Source of the DNA: Spongiibacter thalassae
GTDB lineage: Bacteria; Pseudomonadota; Gammaproteobacteria; Pseudomonadales; Spongiibacteraceae
Reading direction: 5' to 3'
NCBI RefSeq assembly: GCF_012272835.1
Contig: NZ_JAAWWK010000002.1
Span: 649,451 to 713,450, forward strand
DNA length: 64,000 nt
In this document: in pieces, positions 8,618 through 16,355 of the stretch
Numbering within the stretch: the stretch's first letter is position 1
Layout: each line of letters begins with the position of its first letter
Notes under the pieces: generated by a model
Databases searched by the model: none
Seen by the model: only the letters and a program-made list of their open reading frames with translations
What the model was told of the DNA's origin: nothing
Translations under genes and position numbers: made by a program

Positions 8618-9463
8618 ATGAAATTTACCGGCACCGATTCATATGTATCCACCGACGACCTGAGTATGGCGGTAAATGCCGCCGTTACTTTGCAGCGCCC
8701 ACTGTTAATAAAAGGGGAACCCGGCACAGGTAAAACCCTGCTGGCTGAGCAAGTTGCGGCAGCAATGGGTAAAAAGCTGATCCAGTGGCATATCAAATCC
8801 ACGACCAAGGCTCAGCAGGGCCTGTATGAGTACGATGCGGTATCGCGTCTGCGCGACTCCCAGTTGGGCAATGACAAGGTTCACGACATCGGCAACTACA
8901 TCAAGCGCGGTAAACTGTGGGAGGCCTTTGCTGCCGACGAGCAGGTGGTGTTGCTGATCGATGAAATCGACAAGGCCGATATCGAGTTCCCCAACGACCT
9001 GCTGGTGGAATTGGATCGCATGGAGTTTTTTGTCTACGAGACAGGTGAGACCGTACGCGCCAAGCACCGCCCGATTATCATCATTACCAGTAACAACGAA
9101 AAGGAACTGCCCGACGCCTTTTTGCGCCGCTGTTTCTTCCACTTTATCAGTTTCCCTGATCGCGAGACGATGCAGAAAATCGTCGATGTTCACTATCCCT
9201 CGATTTCAAAAGATCTCGTACAGGAAGCCCTGGAAGTCTTTTTCGACGTGCGCCAGATTCCCGGCCTCAAGAAAAAGCCCTCGACCTCAGAGCTTATCGA
9301 TTGGCTGAAGTTGCTGATGGCCGATGAAATTCCCGGCGAAATTTTGAAAAACCGCGATGCCAGTAAGGCGATACCACCGCTGTATGGCGCGCTGCTGAAA
9401 AATGAACAGGACGTGCACCTGTTGGAGCGCCTCGCGTTTATGCATCGCCGAGAGAGCCGCTAG
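8618..9463 (+). CDS. MoxR-family AAA+ ATPase
   Basis: A 281-residue MoxR-type AAA+ ATPase with Walker A GEPGTGKT (33-40), Walker B LLIDEIDKAD (113-121), sensor 1 in ITSNNEKELP and arginine-finger region LRRCFF. MoxR proteins act as chaperones that remodel or load cofactors into partner complexes, usually with a VWA protein. The VWA gene starts three bases after this stop, so the pair is one operon, comparable to RavA-ViaA in E. coli. The ATG at 8618 has AGGA seven bases before it and begins the AAA+ domain; an in-frame upstream ATG at 8555 has no ribosome site. Confidence 0.93.
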   Translation: MKFTGTDSYVSTDDLSMAVNAAVTLQRPLLIKGEPGTGKTLLAEQVAAAMGKKLIQWHIKSTTKAQQGLYEYDAVSRLRDSQLGNDKVHDIGNYIKRGKLWEAFAADEQVVLLIDEIDKADIEFPNDLLVELDRMEFFVYETGETVRAKHRPIIIITSNNEKELPDAFLRRCFFHFISFPDRETMQKIVDVHYPSISKDLVQEALEVFFDVRQIPGLKKKPSTSELIDWLKLLMADEIPGEILKNRDASKAIPPLYGALLKNEQDVHLLERLAFMHRRESR

Positions 9464-9466
9464 TTT

Positions 9467-10642
9467 ATGCTTGTTCAGTTTTTTATGGGCCTGCGTAATG
9501 CAGGCGTGCCCGCGACCATCCGCGAACTGCTTGATCTGCTTGCAGGATTGGAAGCGCGTATCGCCTGCATGGACGTTGACGAATTTTATCAACTTGCCCG
9601 GGTATGTCTGGTTAAAGACGAAAAGTATTACGATCGCTTTGACAAGGCATTTGGGCACTACTTCAATGACCTGTCCACGCTGGATGACGTTATTGAGGCA
9701 CTGATTCCGGACGATTGGCTGCGCAGCGAGTTTCTCAAGCAGCTGACCGATGAGGAAAAGGCCAAAATCGAGTCTCTGGGTGGCCTGGACAAGTTAATCG
9801 AAAAATTCAAGGAGCGTCTGGAAGAACAGAAGGGGCGTCACGCGGGTGGCAATAAATGGATTGGCACCGGTGGTACTTCTCCTTTTGGCCACAGCGGCTA
9901 TCACCCGGAAGGCATCCGTATCGGCGGCGAAAGCCGCAATAAAAAGGCGGTGAAGGTCTGGGAAAAGCGGGACTTCAAGGATCTTGACGACTCGGTAGAG
10001 CTGGGTACTCGTAACATCAAAGTCGCACTGCGCCGACTGCGCAAATTCGCCCGCACCGGTGCCGCCGACGAGCTGGATATCGACGACACTATATCCTCAA
10101 CGGCCCGAAATGCCGGTTTGCTGGATTTAAAAATGGTGCCGGAGCGACACAATGCGGTAAAGGTGCTGTTGTTTTTTGATGTCGGCGGGTCGATGGACCC
10201 CCATATCAAGGTGTGCGAAGAACTGTTCTCTGCTGCTCGTACCGAGTTCAAGCATATGGAGTATTTTTACTTCCATAACTTTATTTACGAATCGGTCTGG
10301 GACGAGAATATTCGTCGCCACAACGAGCGAATTCAGCTGCTGGATATTCTGCACAAATACAGCGCCGACTATAAAGTGATTTTCGTCGGTGACGCGTCAA
10401 TGTCACCCTATGAAATTGCCCAGCCCGGCGGCAGTGTGGAGCACTGGAACGAAGAGGCCGGCGCGGTGTGGATGCAGCGTGTGCTCAATACCTTTGACAA
10501 GGTGGTGTGGCTCAACCCGGTGCCGCCCTCTGACTGGAGCTGGACCCACTCCATTCGCATGGTGGAGGAGTTGATGGAGCACAAAATGTATCCCATGACA
10601 CTCGGCGGTCTTGAGGAAGCGATGACCTTTCTCGCCAAGTAA
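9467..10642 (+). CDS. VWA-domain protein, CoxE-like partner of MoxR ATPase
   Basis: A 391-residue soluble protein. A helical N-terminal region (about 1-125, ending in a charged KEKFKERLEEQKGR-like segment) is followed by a linker and a von Willebrand A domain from about 230. The metal site reads D238-V-G-G-S242, so the canonical DxSxS has Gly in the middle position. This DVGGSMD form appears to be normal for the CoxE-like group. It is encoded directly after the MoxR ATPase and is expected to act as its adaptor. The target complex is not evident, as neither neighbour is an obvious oxidoreductase. Confidence 0.88.
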   Translation: MLVQFFMGLRNAGVPATIRELLDLLAGLEARIACMDVDEFYQLARVCLVKDEKYYDRFDKAFGHYFNDLSTLDDVIEALIPDDWLRSEFLKQLTDEEKAKIESLGGLDKLIEKFKERLEEQKGRHAGGNKWIGTGGTSPFGHSGYHPEGIRIGGESRNKKAVKVWEKRDFKDLDDSVELGTRNIKVALRRLRKFARTGAADELDIDDTISSTARNAGLLDLKMVPERHNAVKVLLFFDVGGSMDPHIKVCEELFSAARTEFKHMEYFYFHNFIYESVWDENIRRHNERIQLLDILHKYSADYKVIFVGDASMSPYEIAQPGGSVEHWNEEAGAVWMQRVLNTFDKVVWLNPVPPSDWSWTHSIRMVEELMEHKMYPMTLGGLEEAMTFLAK

Positions 10643-10707
10643 GTGGCTTTTCTGCCGGCTGCTGTGCCTCGCTTTCGAGGCAGCCGATGCAAGACTCGAA
10701 GCCCGGC

Positions 10708-11484
10708 CTAGGCCCTGTTGGCGAAAGCGAGCAGGGCGGCGGTCACCGCTACATTCAGTGACTCCACGCCGTTGCTCATCGGTATTTTCATCTTCATATT
10801 GCACTGTTTTTCAACCGCAGCACTGACGCCTTCAGTTTCATTCCCCAATACATAAATTCTGCTTGCTTGCTGTAGGGCGCTGTATAACGAAACCTCCGCA
10901 TGAGATGACAGGCAGCATACTTCTGCACCGGCCTGGCGCCAACGATCAAGTTCCGGCTCGAGGGTTTCGCAGTGAAACAGTGGACATTGAAAGGCGGTGC
11001 CAGCACTGGCTTTGATAACCAGCGGCGACAGGCTTGCAGTGCCCTTGCGGGGCAGGATTAAACCGTCGATACCACTGGCAGCGACAGAGCGGATAATCAT
11101 GCCGAGATTCTGGGGATTGTTTACCCCATCCAAGGCGATATAACACTTCATACCTTCCTGCAGTGTCGCGTCGCTGATTTCACTGCTCGCGCGATAGCCA
11201 GGCAATTGCAGGTCGGCGGCAACGCCCTGATCCTGTTTGCCGTTGCGGGAAATTCGCGACAGCGCCTTGCGCTCATGCCAGGCGATCTCGACCCCGCGCT
11301 GCTCGGCCAGCTCAGAAATCTGGCGAATAATGCCATCACGCTTGTTGCTTTCTGCCAGGTGCAGTCTAAACACATTTACCTTGGGATCTTCCAGGGCTTC
11401 CAGCACTGGCTTGCGGCCATAAATAGTGAGCAGGTCGCGAAAAAACTGCTTCTTCTTTTGGTACTCCTGGCGATCACTGCTCAT
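10708..11484 (-). CDS. TrmH/SpoU-family RNA 2'-O-ribose methyltransferase
   Basis: 258 residues. The N-terminal part (YGRKPVLEAL...) resembles the RNA-binding L30e-like domain of RlmB-type enzymes. The C-terminal SPOUT knot carries all three SpoU motifs: DGVNNPQNLGMIIRSVAASG, YVLGNETEGVS and IPMSNGVESLNVAVTAALLAF. It methylates rRNA or tRNA using S-adenosylmethionine. The exact target (for example 23S G2251, as for RlmB) cannot be settled by inspection. It is encoded divergently from amtB and convergently to the VWA gene. Confidence 0.9.
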   Translation of the reverse strand: MSSDRQEYQKKKQFFRDLLTIYGRKPVLEALEDPKVNVFRLHLAESNKRDGIIRQISELAEQRGVEIAWHERKALSRISRNGKQDQGVAADLQLPGYRASSEISDATLQEGMKCYIALDGVNNPQNLGMIIRSVAASGIDGLILPRKGTASLSPLVIKASAGTAFQCPLFHCETLEPELDRWRQAGAEVCCLSSHAEVSLYSALQQASRIYVLGNETEGVSAAVEKQCNMKMKIPMSNGVESLNVAVTAALLAFANRA

Positions 11485-11606
11485 TGCTTGGTTATCTCGT
11501 GGGGTCTAGGGGCAATTATGGGGCGCAAGTATAGCGCCTGAGGAGGCGTGTGGGCGAATTGGCTGGGGTGTGCCGACGGATGCAGAGCACGCATACTGCG
11601 GCACAT

Positions 11607-11623
11607 TGCATGAAAATGGTGCT
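11607..11623 (+). promoter_or_regulatory. NtrC-like binding site, distal
   Basis: The 17-mer matches TGCACYANNNTRGTGCA at all but three defined positions: TGCA, A/T centre, TGGTGC. A second overlapping-type site (GCACCATAATGG) begins four bases later at 11627, giving a tandem arrangement suited to cooperative NtrC binding. Confidence 0.55.
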
Positions 11624-11787
11624 TGCGCACCATAATGGGCATGATTATTGCTGTAGTTTGGTGCCTGCGGCGTTGTAGCCGCGCTAGAGTGGTGCCATAT
11701 ATTTCGGTCTATGCCGTTGAGTGCCGGGCAAGTTGTTGAATATCAGGAAAAAGTGAAAAATCCCATAATTTCCCTGCTCAACTTGCG

Positions 11788-11804
11788 CGCACTAATATAG
11801 TGCC
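11788..11804 (+). promoter_or_regulatory. NtrC-like binding site, proximal palindrome
   Basis: The core GCACTAATATAGTGC (11789-11803) is a perfect 6-base inverted repeat around a 3-base centre. It matches the NtrC consensus at every core position; only the outermost base on each side differs. It lies about 77 bases before the amtB start codon. Confidence 0.6.
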
Positions 11805-11880
11805 TATTGTTTTAAAGTGGTGCACGTCCGTGTTATGCGGTCACATTTGGTGCGCTTTGGATCGTGTCAGAGGACAAGCT

Positions 11881-13188
11881 ATGAAATTTACACCTACCAA
11901 CAGGGGTTGGAGCGCCATCGCGATGGCGTCGGGGGCTCTTCTTTTATCTGAATCTGCACTCGCAGACAGCCTGGACGGCGCAAATAGTGGATGGATTCTG
12001 ACCTCTACCGCACTGGTCTTGTTTATGACGTTGCCCGGGCTGGCACTGTTTTACGGTGGGCTGGTGCGCAGCAAGAACATTCTCAGTGTGCTGATGCAGT
12101 GTTTCAGTATTACCTGTGTCGCCTCGCTGCTGTGGTTTGCGGTGGGTTACAGCATGGCGTTCACCGAAGGTAATGCCTTTGTCGGCGACCTTAGTCGCGC
12201 CTTTCTTAATGGCATGACGGTGGACTCCTTGAGTGGTGATATTCCTGAAAGCGTCTTTGTGATGTTTCAGATGACCTTTGCCATTATTACTCCGGCGCTG
12301 ATTATTGGTGGCTTTGCCGAGCGCATTCGCTTCTCGGCAGTGATGTTGTTTTCCGCCCTTTGGTTGATTCTGGTGTACGCGCCGATCACCCACTGGGTAT
12401 GGGGCGGTGGCTGGCTGGCACAAATGGGATTGCTGGACTTTGCCGGCGGCACCGTGGTGCATATCACCGCCGGTGTCGCCGCGCTGGTGGCGGCGATGGT
12501 GCTGGGGCCACGTCAGGGCTTTGGGCAGATGGCCTTGCCGCCACACAATCTGACCATGACCTTTACCGGTGCAGGCATGCTGTGGGTGGGCTGGTTCGGC
12601 TTTAACGCCGGCAGTGCGCTGGCAGCGAATGGCAATGCCGGTATGGCCATGCTGGTTACCCACCTGTCGGCGGCAACCGGGTGTTTGACCTGGTCGCTGA
12701 TTGAATGGAAGCGTTTTGGCAAGCCCAGCGCCCTCGGCGCGGTGACCGGTATGGTGGCTGGTCTGGGTACTATTACGCCGGCCTCCGGTTATGTCGGGCC
12801 AGCGGGAGCGGTGGTCATCGGTTTAATGGCGGGTATCGTTTGTTTTTACTGCACACTGGGTATCAAGCAGGTGCTTAAAATTGATGATTCGCTGGACGTT
12901 TTCCCGGTTCACGGTGTTGGTGGCATTCTGGGTACGCTCTGTGCGGGTATTTTTGCCAGCAGCGAACTGGGTATGTTCAGCGGCCTGGGCCTGGCCGACG
13001 GCGTCACCATCGGTGAGCAGGTTAAGGTGCAGCTGATTGGTATCGCCGCGACCTTCACCTATACCGCGGTGGTCAGTTATATTCTGTTCAAGGTTATCGA
13101 TGTGATTGTCGGTCTGCGGGTGACTGCGGATGAAGAGGCAGAAGGTCTGGATTTAACGGGTCACAATGAGGTCGGTTACGACATATAA
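11881..13188 (+). CDS. amtB: Ammonium transporter
   Basis: A 435-residue Amt/MEP channel for ammonium uptake in the inner membrane. It has a cleavable-looking signal segment (residues about 1-23, ending ALA-D) and eleven predicted membrane spans. The start of the fold is PGLALFYGGLVRSKN. The twin pore histidines are His194 (VVHITAG) and His344 (FPVHGVGG). The cytoplasmic tail (EEAEGLDLTGHNEVGY) has the conserved signalling/PII-contact motif. The ATG at 11881 has AGAGGAC upstream; an in-frame GTG at 11800 would lie inside an NtrC-like site and is not used. No glnK is adjacent. A strong terminator follows, so it is monocistronic. Confidence 0.96.
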   Translation: MKFTPTNRGWSAIAMASGALLLSESALADSLDGANSGWILTSTALVLFMTLPGLALFYGGLVRSKNILSVLMQCFSITCVASLLWFAVGYSMAFTEGNAFVGDLSRAFLNGMTVDSLSGDIPESVFVMFQMTFAIITPALIIGGFAERIRFSAVMLFSALWLILVYAPITHWVWGGGWLAQMGLLDFAGGTVVHITAGVAALVAAMVLGPRQGFGQMALPPHNLTMTFTGAGMLWVGWFGFNAGSALAANGNAGMAMLVTHLSAATGCLTWSLIEWKRFGKPSALGAVTGMVAGLGTITPASGYVGPAGAVVIGLMAGIVCFYCTLGIKQVLKIDDSLDVFPVHGVGGILGTLCAGIFASSELGMFSGLGLADGVTIGEQVKVQLIGIAATFTYTAVVSYILFKVIDVIVGLRVTADEEAEGLDLTGHNEVGYDI

Positions 13189-13208
13189 TTCCCGTGTATT
13201 GTCCGATG

Positions 13209-13240
13209 ATGCCCGGCAAATGCCGGGCATTTTTGTTTTT
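13209..13240 (+). terminator. Rho-independent terminator after amtB
   Basis: A 10-base stem (ATGCCCGGCA / TGCCGGGCAT) with a two-base loop is followed directly by TTTTGTTTTT. It lies 20 bases past the amtB stop. Confidence 0.92.
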
Positions 13241-13260
13241 GCTGGCTGAATAGGGATGTT

Positions 13261-13509
13261 ATGACTCAACTTGTTTTGTATGGCACGTCGGCCTGTCACC
13301 TGTGTGAGCTCGCTGAGCAGCTGCTGGTGGAGGTGCTCATTGAGTACCCGGAGCTGGTGGTGGAGCTGGTAGATATTGCCGATGATGATGCCCTGGTTGA
13401 CCTGTATGGCACCCGGATCCCCGTGCTGGAGCGGAGCGACGGGCGGATTCTGTGCTGGCCCTTTTACGCTGTTGAGGTGGTTGATTTTGCCTATGGCGGG
13501 GATGTTTGA
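13261..13509 (+). CDS. Glutaredoxin-like thiol protein
   Basis: An 82-residue thioredoxin-fold protein with a CHLC active-site pair near residue 13 (GTSACHLCELAE) and the cis-Pro segment TRIPVL. It has the length and layout of the glutaredoxin-like (DUF836) family. The physiological partner is unknown. It overlaps the following MOSC gene in a TGATG arrangement, which suggests translational coupling. Confidence 0.85.
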   Translation: MTQLVLYGTSACHLCELAEQLLVEVLIEYPELVVELVDIADDDALVDLYGTRIPVLERSDGRILCWPFYAVEVVDFAYGGDV

Positions 13510-14309
13510 TGAGCCTGGTGGTGACCGCAGTATACCGCTATCCGGTAAAGTCCCTCGCTGCAGCCCCCTGCGATGCACTGACCGTTGACGAATGGGGGCC
13601 GTCGGGGGATCGTCGCTGGCTGGTCGTCGATGATCATGGCCGTTTTGTCACCCAGCGCCAGCTGCCGAAAATGTGTCGAATTTATGCGCAGGTGCAGGGC
13701 AGGCAATTGCTGCTGCGCGACCTAGACGATGGGGCGAGCATCGTGATTGAACAGCCGGAAGCGAATGGCTCGTTAACGACGGCCACGGTGTGGCGCGATC
13801 AGGTAGAAAGCCGGGATGCCGGGGATGAGGTGGCGCAGTGGCTGTCTGATCGCCTGGGGCGGCGTTTGCGTCTGTTTCACTTGCCTGCGCAGGTGCATCG
13901 TCAGGTAGATTTGGACTACGCCCCGGCTGGGGTCAGGGTCAGCTATGCCGATGGCTTTCCCTTTCTGATCTGCCATGGCGCCAGCCTGCGTTTTTTGCAG
14001 CAGGAATTAGGCCGGCCGCTGGATATGCAGCGTTTTCGCCCGAATATTGTGATCGACGGAGCTGAGGCCTTCGCCGAGGGGGGCTGGCGCAGTCTGGCGA
14101 TAAATGGCGTGGAGTTTGACCTGGTCAAGCCCTGTAGTCGCTGCGCAATTCCGACAATTGCGTTGGAGAGCGGAGAGAAAGAGGCCGATGTCTTTCCGCT
14201 GCTGCGCAAATTTTGCCAGACGGACAGCGGCGTGATATTCGGTCAGAATGCCATCCACCGGGGGAGCGGTGTTATTGGTGTTGGCGACGTCGTTGAGTTG
14301 CTGGCCTGA
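13509..14309 (+). CDS. MOSC-domain protein (YcbX-like)
   Basis: A 266-residue protein with the MOSC N-terminal beta-barrel (VYRYPVKSL, about 5-115) and MOSC domain (about 120-262). The conserved Cys lies in KPCSRCAIPT, where the family binds molybdenum cofactor sulfur or reduces N-hydroxylated substrates. Compared with YcbX it lacks the C-terminal ferredoxin domain. The start ATG overlaps the stop of the glutaredoxin-like gene by one base and has GGCGGGG upstream. Coupling to a thiol protein may supply electrons (inference). Confidence 0.88.
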   Translation: MSLVVTAVYRYPVKSLAAAPCDALTVDEWGPSGDRRWLVVDDHGRFVTQRQLPKMCRIYAQVQGRQLLLRDLDDGASIVIEQPEANGSLTTATVWRDQVESRDAGDEVAQWLSDRLGRRLRLFHLPAQVHRQVDLDYAPAGVRVSYADGFPFLICHGASLRFLQQELGRPLDMQRFRPNIVIDGAEAFAEGGWRSLAINGVEFDLVKPCSRCAIPTIALESGEKEADVFPLLRKFCQTDSGVIFGQNAIHRGSGVIGVGDVVELLA

Positions 14310-14345
14310 TTTACCTTATGTGCTCAGACCAGCTTGGCCAAGGAC

Positions 14346-16289
14346 TCAGTTAACCTGTCTGGGGCTAATCTGGCGTTCATGTCTGGCGAGTATGGGCTTG
14401 TCCAGATCCAGTTTAACGCCGTAAATCACGCTGAATGCCAGCACGTTTTTGATGTATTCCCGAGTTTCACCGTAGGGCAGGTTTTCTATCCAGATGTCCG
14501 CAGGCAAGTTGCGATCCTGCCGCAGTAATACCCGTTCTACTCTGGTCGGGCCCGCGTTATAGGCGGCGGTGGCAAGAATGCGGTTACCGTCAAAACGCTC
14601 CAGTAATTTTCCCAGATAGTAACCGCCCATGGCGATATTGGTGTCTGGCTCCAGCAAGTCGGCGGTCGACACCCGTCCGGTGCCCATCTGCCGGGCGAGG
14701 GTCGTGGCCGTGCCGGGCATAATCTGCATTACACCCCGTGCGCCGACCGGAGAGCGGGCGTCGGCGGCGAAGGCGCTTTCCTGGCGTGCTATAGCGTAAA
14801 TCCATTTCAGGTCGATATTTTCACGCTTGGCAGTGCGCACAAATTGCTTTTGATAGGCGGTGGGGAAGCGCAGTACCAAGTCGTCCCACTCGTCGGCGCG
14901 AATGGCGGTCACTATCGCCTGATGCGGCCATTCCCAGTCGAGGGCCAACTGCGCGGCGGCGACCTGTTCGGCCTTGTTCAGGCTGCGCATTCCCACCGAC
15001 CACTCCTGCTTGGCGGTGCTGTGGTCGCCGTGCCAATGCAGTTCGCGGGCGCGGATAATAGCGCTGTGTTGTTTGACCTCCTCAACCAGTTTGGGGTCGA
15101 GGGTGCGTTTGCTGGCCAGACGATATTCCTGATTGAGCATGTCCGCGGCCATAAAACTGTAGTAGCCCCGTTCGGTGGCCAGTTGCTGCAGAATTCCTCG
15201 GGCTTCGTCACTCACGGCCTGGCGTTTTTCAATATCGGCTCGGGCCCACCAGTAGCGCCAGTCTGACTTGCTGCGCATATTCTCCGGGAGCATCGCAATA
15301 TATTGCTGGGCCGCGTCCCAGTCGCCATATTTGAGGGCCAGACGCACCCGCCATTCCGTCAGGTAGGGGTCCTCAAAGCTTGGATCATTGGCGTTGAGCC
15401 AGTCGCGGGCATAGTCAATGTCGCTGGCGATAATTTGCCGGGCGAGGGCGTCACGCAATTCGTAATTCTGCTTGCGGCTAAAGCTGTGGTGGCGATCGAG
15501 TTGATGCCACAGCGAATTTGTCGCTTCAAAATCGCCCCGTGCCAGTCGCTTGAGCGTTAACACCGCAACGCGTCTGCTGTCGTCATTTACCGGCAGTAAC
15601 AGGCCGGTCTTGAACAGCCGCTCAGGAGACTCCAGTAATTCGATCAGTGGGCGGCTGTTTTCGACCTTGCCCAGTAAGTAAATTGCCAGCTTGTGTTGCT
15701 CGGCGTCGATGGCCAGCCGCGCTCGCTGCCAGTATTGCTGCTGTGCTTCGGCGGCAGACAGTGAGCCCAGCCAGCGTTTCAGGGCGGGGTCGCACTCGTC
15801 GGGTAGTGAACGTCCGGTGAGCCAGGTACTGGCGACCTTGGCCTGGGCCGCAGCGGTATCACCTGTGGCGTACAGGGCGTTGATCACGGTGCAGTCGAGT
15901 CCGGCGATGGGGTCGCGCTGGTAATAGCGCAGGAAGCGCTCCCAGTCACCCTTGCGGCGCAGGTGGTGTAGCCAGGCAACCTTTACCCGCTGGGCGACAA
16001 TGGTATCCCGATACTGATTTACAAAGGCATCGATGGAGGTGTCGGACAACTGGTGAATTTGGGCTTTGAGTAATTCCAGTTCAACGTAGGGCAGCAAAGG
16101 GTAGTTCTGCAGTGCGGGCAGCAGGCGCTCGGCGGATTCTATTCTTCCGCGGCTTATTTCCCGCATCGCTTCACGATATACTTCGCGCTCGCGGGTTACG
16201 CCACCCGTGTTGGCGCAGGCGGAGAATGCGGAAAATATGCACGCCAGCCATAGCGCTACAGCGACGTATCGTCTTTGGCGTTTCATCAT
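14346..16289 (-). CDS. slt: Soluble lytic murein transglycosylase
   Basis: A 647-residue Slt70-type enzyme that cuts the MurNAc-GlcNAc bond of peptidoglycan, releasing anhydro-muropeptides. It has a signal peptide (ending FSACANT), a long alpha-superhelical U/L domain (about 30-470) and a C-terminal goose-lysozyme-like SLT domain. The catalytic Glu504 lies in IARQESAF, followed by GVMQIMPGTA and AAYNAGP. AGGAGG lies eight bases before the first of two consecutive ATG codons. Periplasmic. It is divergent from uup with only 66 bases between, the same arrangement as in Pseudomonas. Confidence 0.95.
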   Translation of the reverse strand: MMKRQRRYVAVALWLACIFSAFSACANTGGVTREREVYREAMREISRGRIESAERLLPALQNYPLLPYVELELLKAQIHQLSDTSIDAFVNQYRDTIVAQRVKVAWLHHLRRKGDWERFLRYYQRDPIAGLDCTVINALYATGDTAAAQAKVASTWLTGRSLPDECDPALKRWLGSLSAAEAQQQYWQRARLAIDAEQHKLAIYLLGKVENSRPLIELLESPERLFKTGLLLPVNDDSRRVAVLTLKRLARGDFEATNSLWHQLDRHHSFSRKQNYELRDALARQIIASDIDYARDWLNANDPSFEDPYLTEWRVRLALKYGDWDAAQQYIAMLPENMRSKSDWRYWWARADIEKRQAVSDEARGILQQLATERGYYSFMAADMLNQEYRLASKRTLDPKLVEEVKQHSAIIRARELHWHGDHSTAKQEWSVGMRSLNKAEQVAAAQLALDWEWPHQAIVTAIRADEWDDLVLRFPTAYQKQFVRTAKRENIDLKWIYAIARQESAFAADARSPVGARGVMQIMPGTATTLARQMGTGRVSTADLLEPDTNIAMGGYYLGKLLERFDGNRILATAAYNAGPTRVERVLLRQDRNLPADIWIENLPYGETREYIKNVLAFSVIYGVKLDLDKPILARHERQISPRQVN

Positions 16290-16355
16290 CCTTGTAGCCT
16301 CCTAATCGCCAAACCCACGCGGTTTGGCACAGCAAAATCAGAGTCGGAACACTAT

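Larger units (their letters stand above)
11485..11880 (+). promoter_or_regulatory. Long amtB upstream region with clustered NtrC-like sites
   Basis: This 396-base gap between the RNA methyltransferase and amtB holds no gene. It is rich in GGTGC/GCACC half-sites: GGTGC at 11618, 11660, 11691, 11819 and near 11856, and GCACC at 11627. Several sit in arrangements resembling the NtrC consensus TGCACYANNNTRGTGCA. Strong individual matches are listed separately. Weaker ones are 11680-11696 (12 of 17) and 11808-11824 (13 of 17). No convincing sigma-54 -24/-12 element (GG-N10-GC) was found. Nitrogen control of amtB is well known in proteobacteria and fits. Confidence 0.65.

Noticed and set aside
11640-11880. 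Sigma-54 promoter for amtB
   Set aside because: Every GG was checked for GC ten bases on; the closest (near 11660) reads GT, so no call is made.
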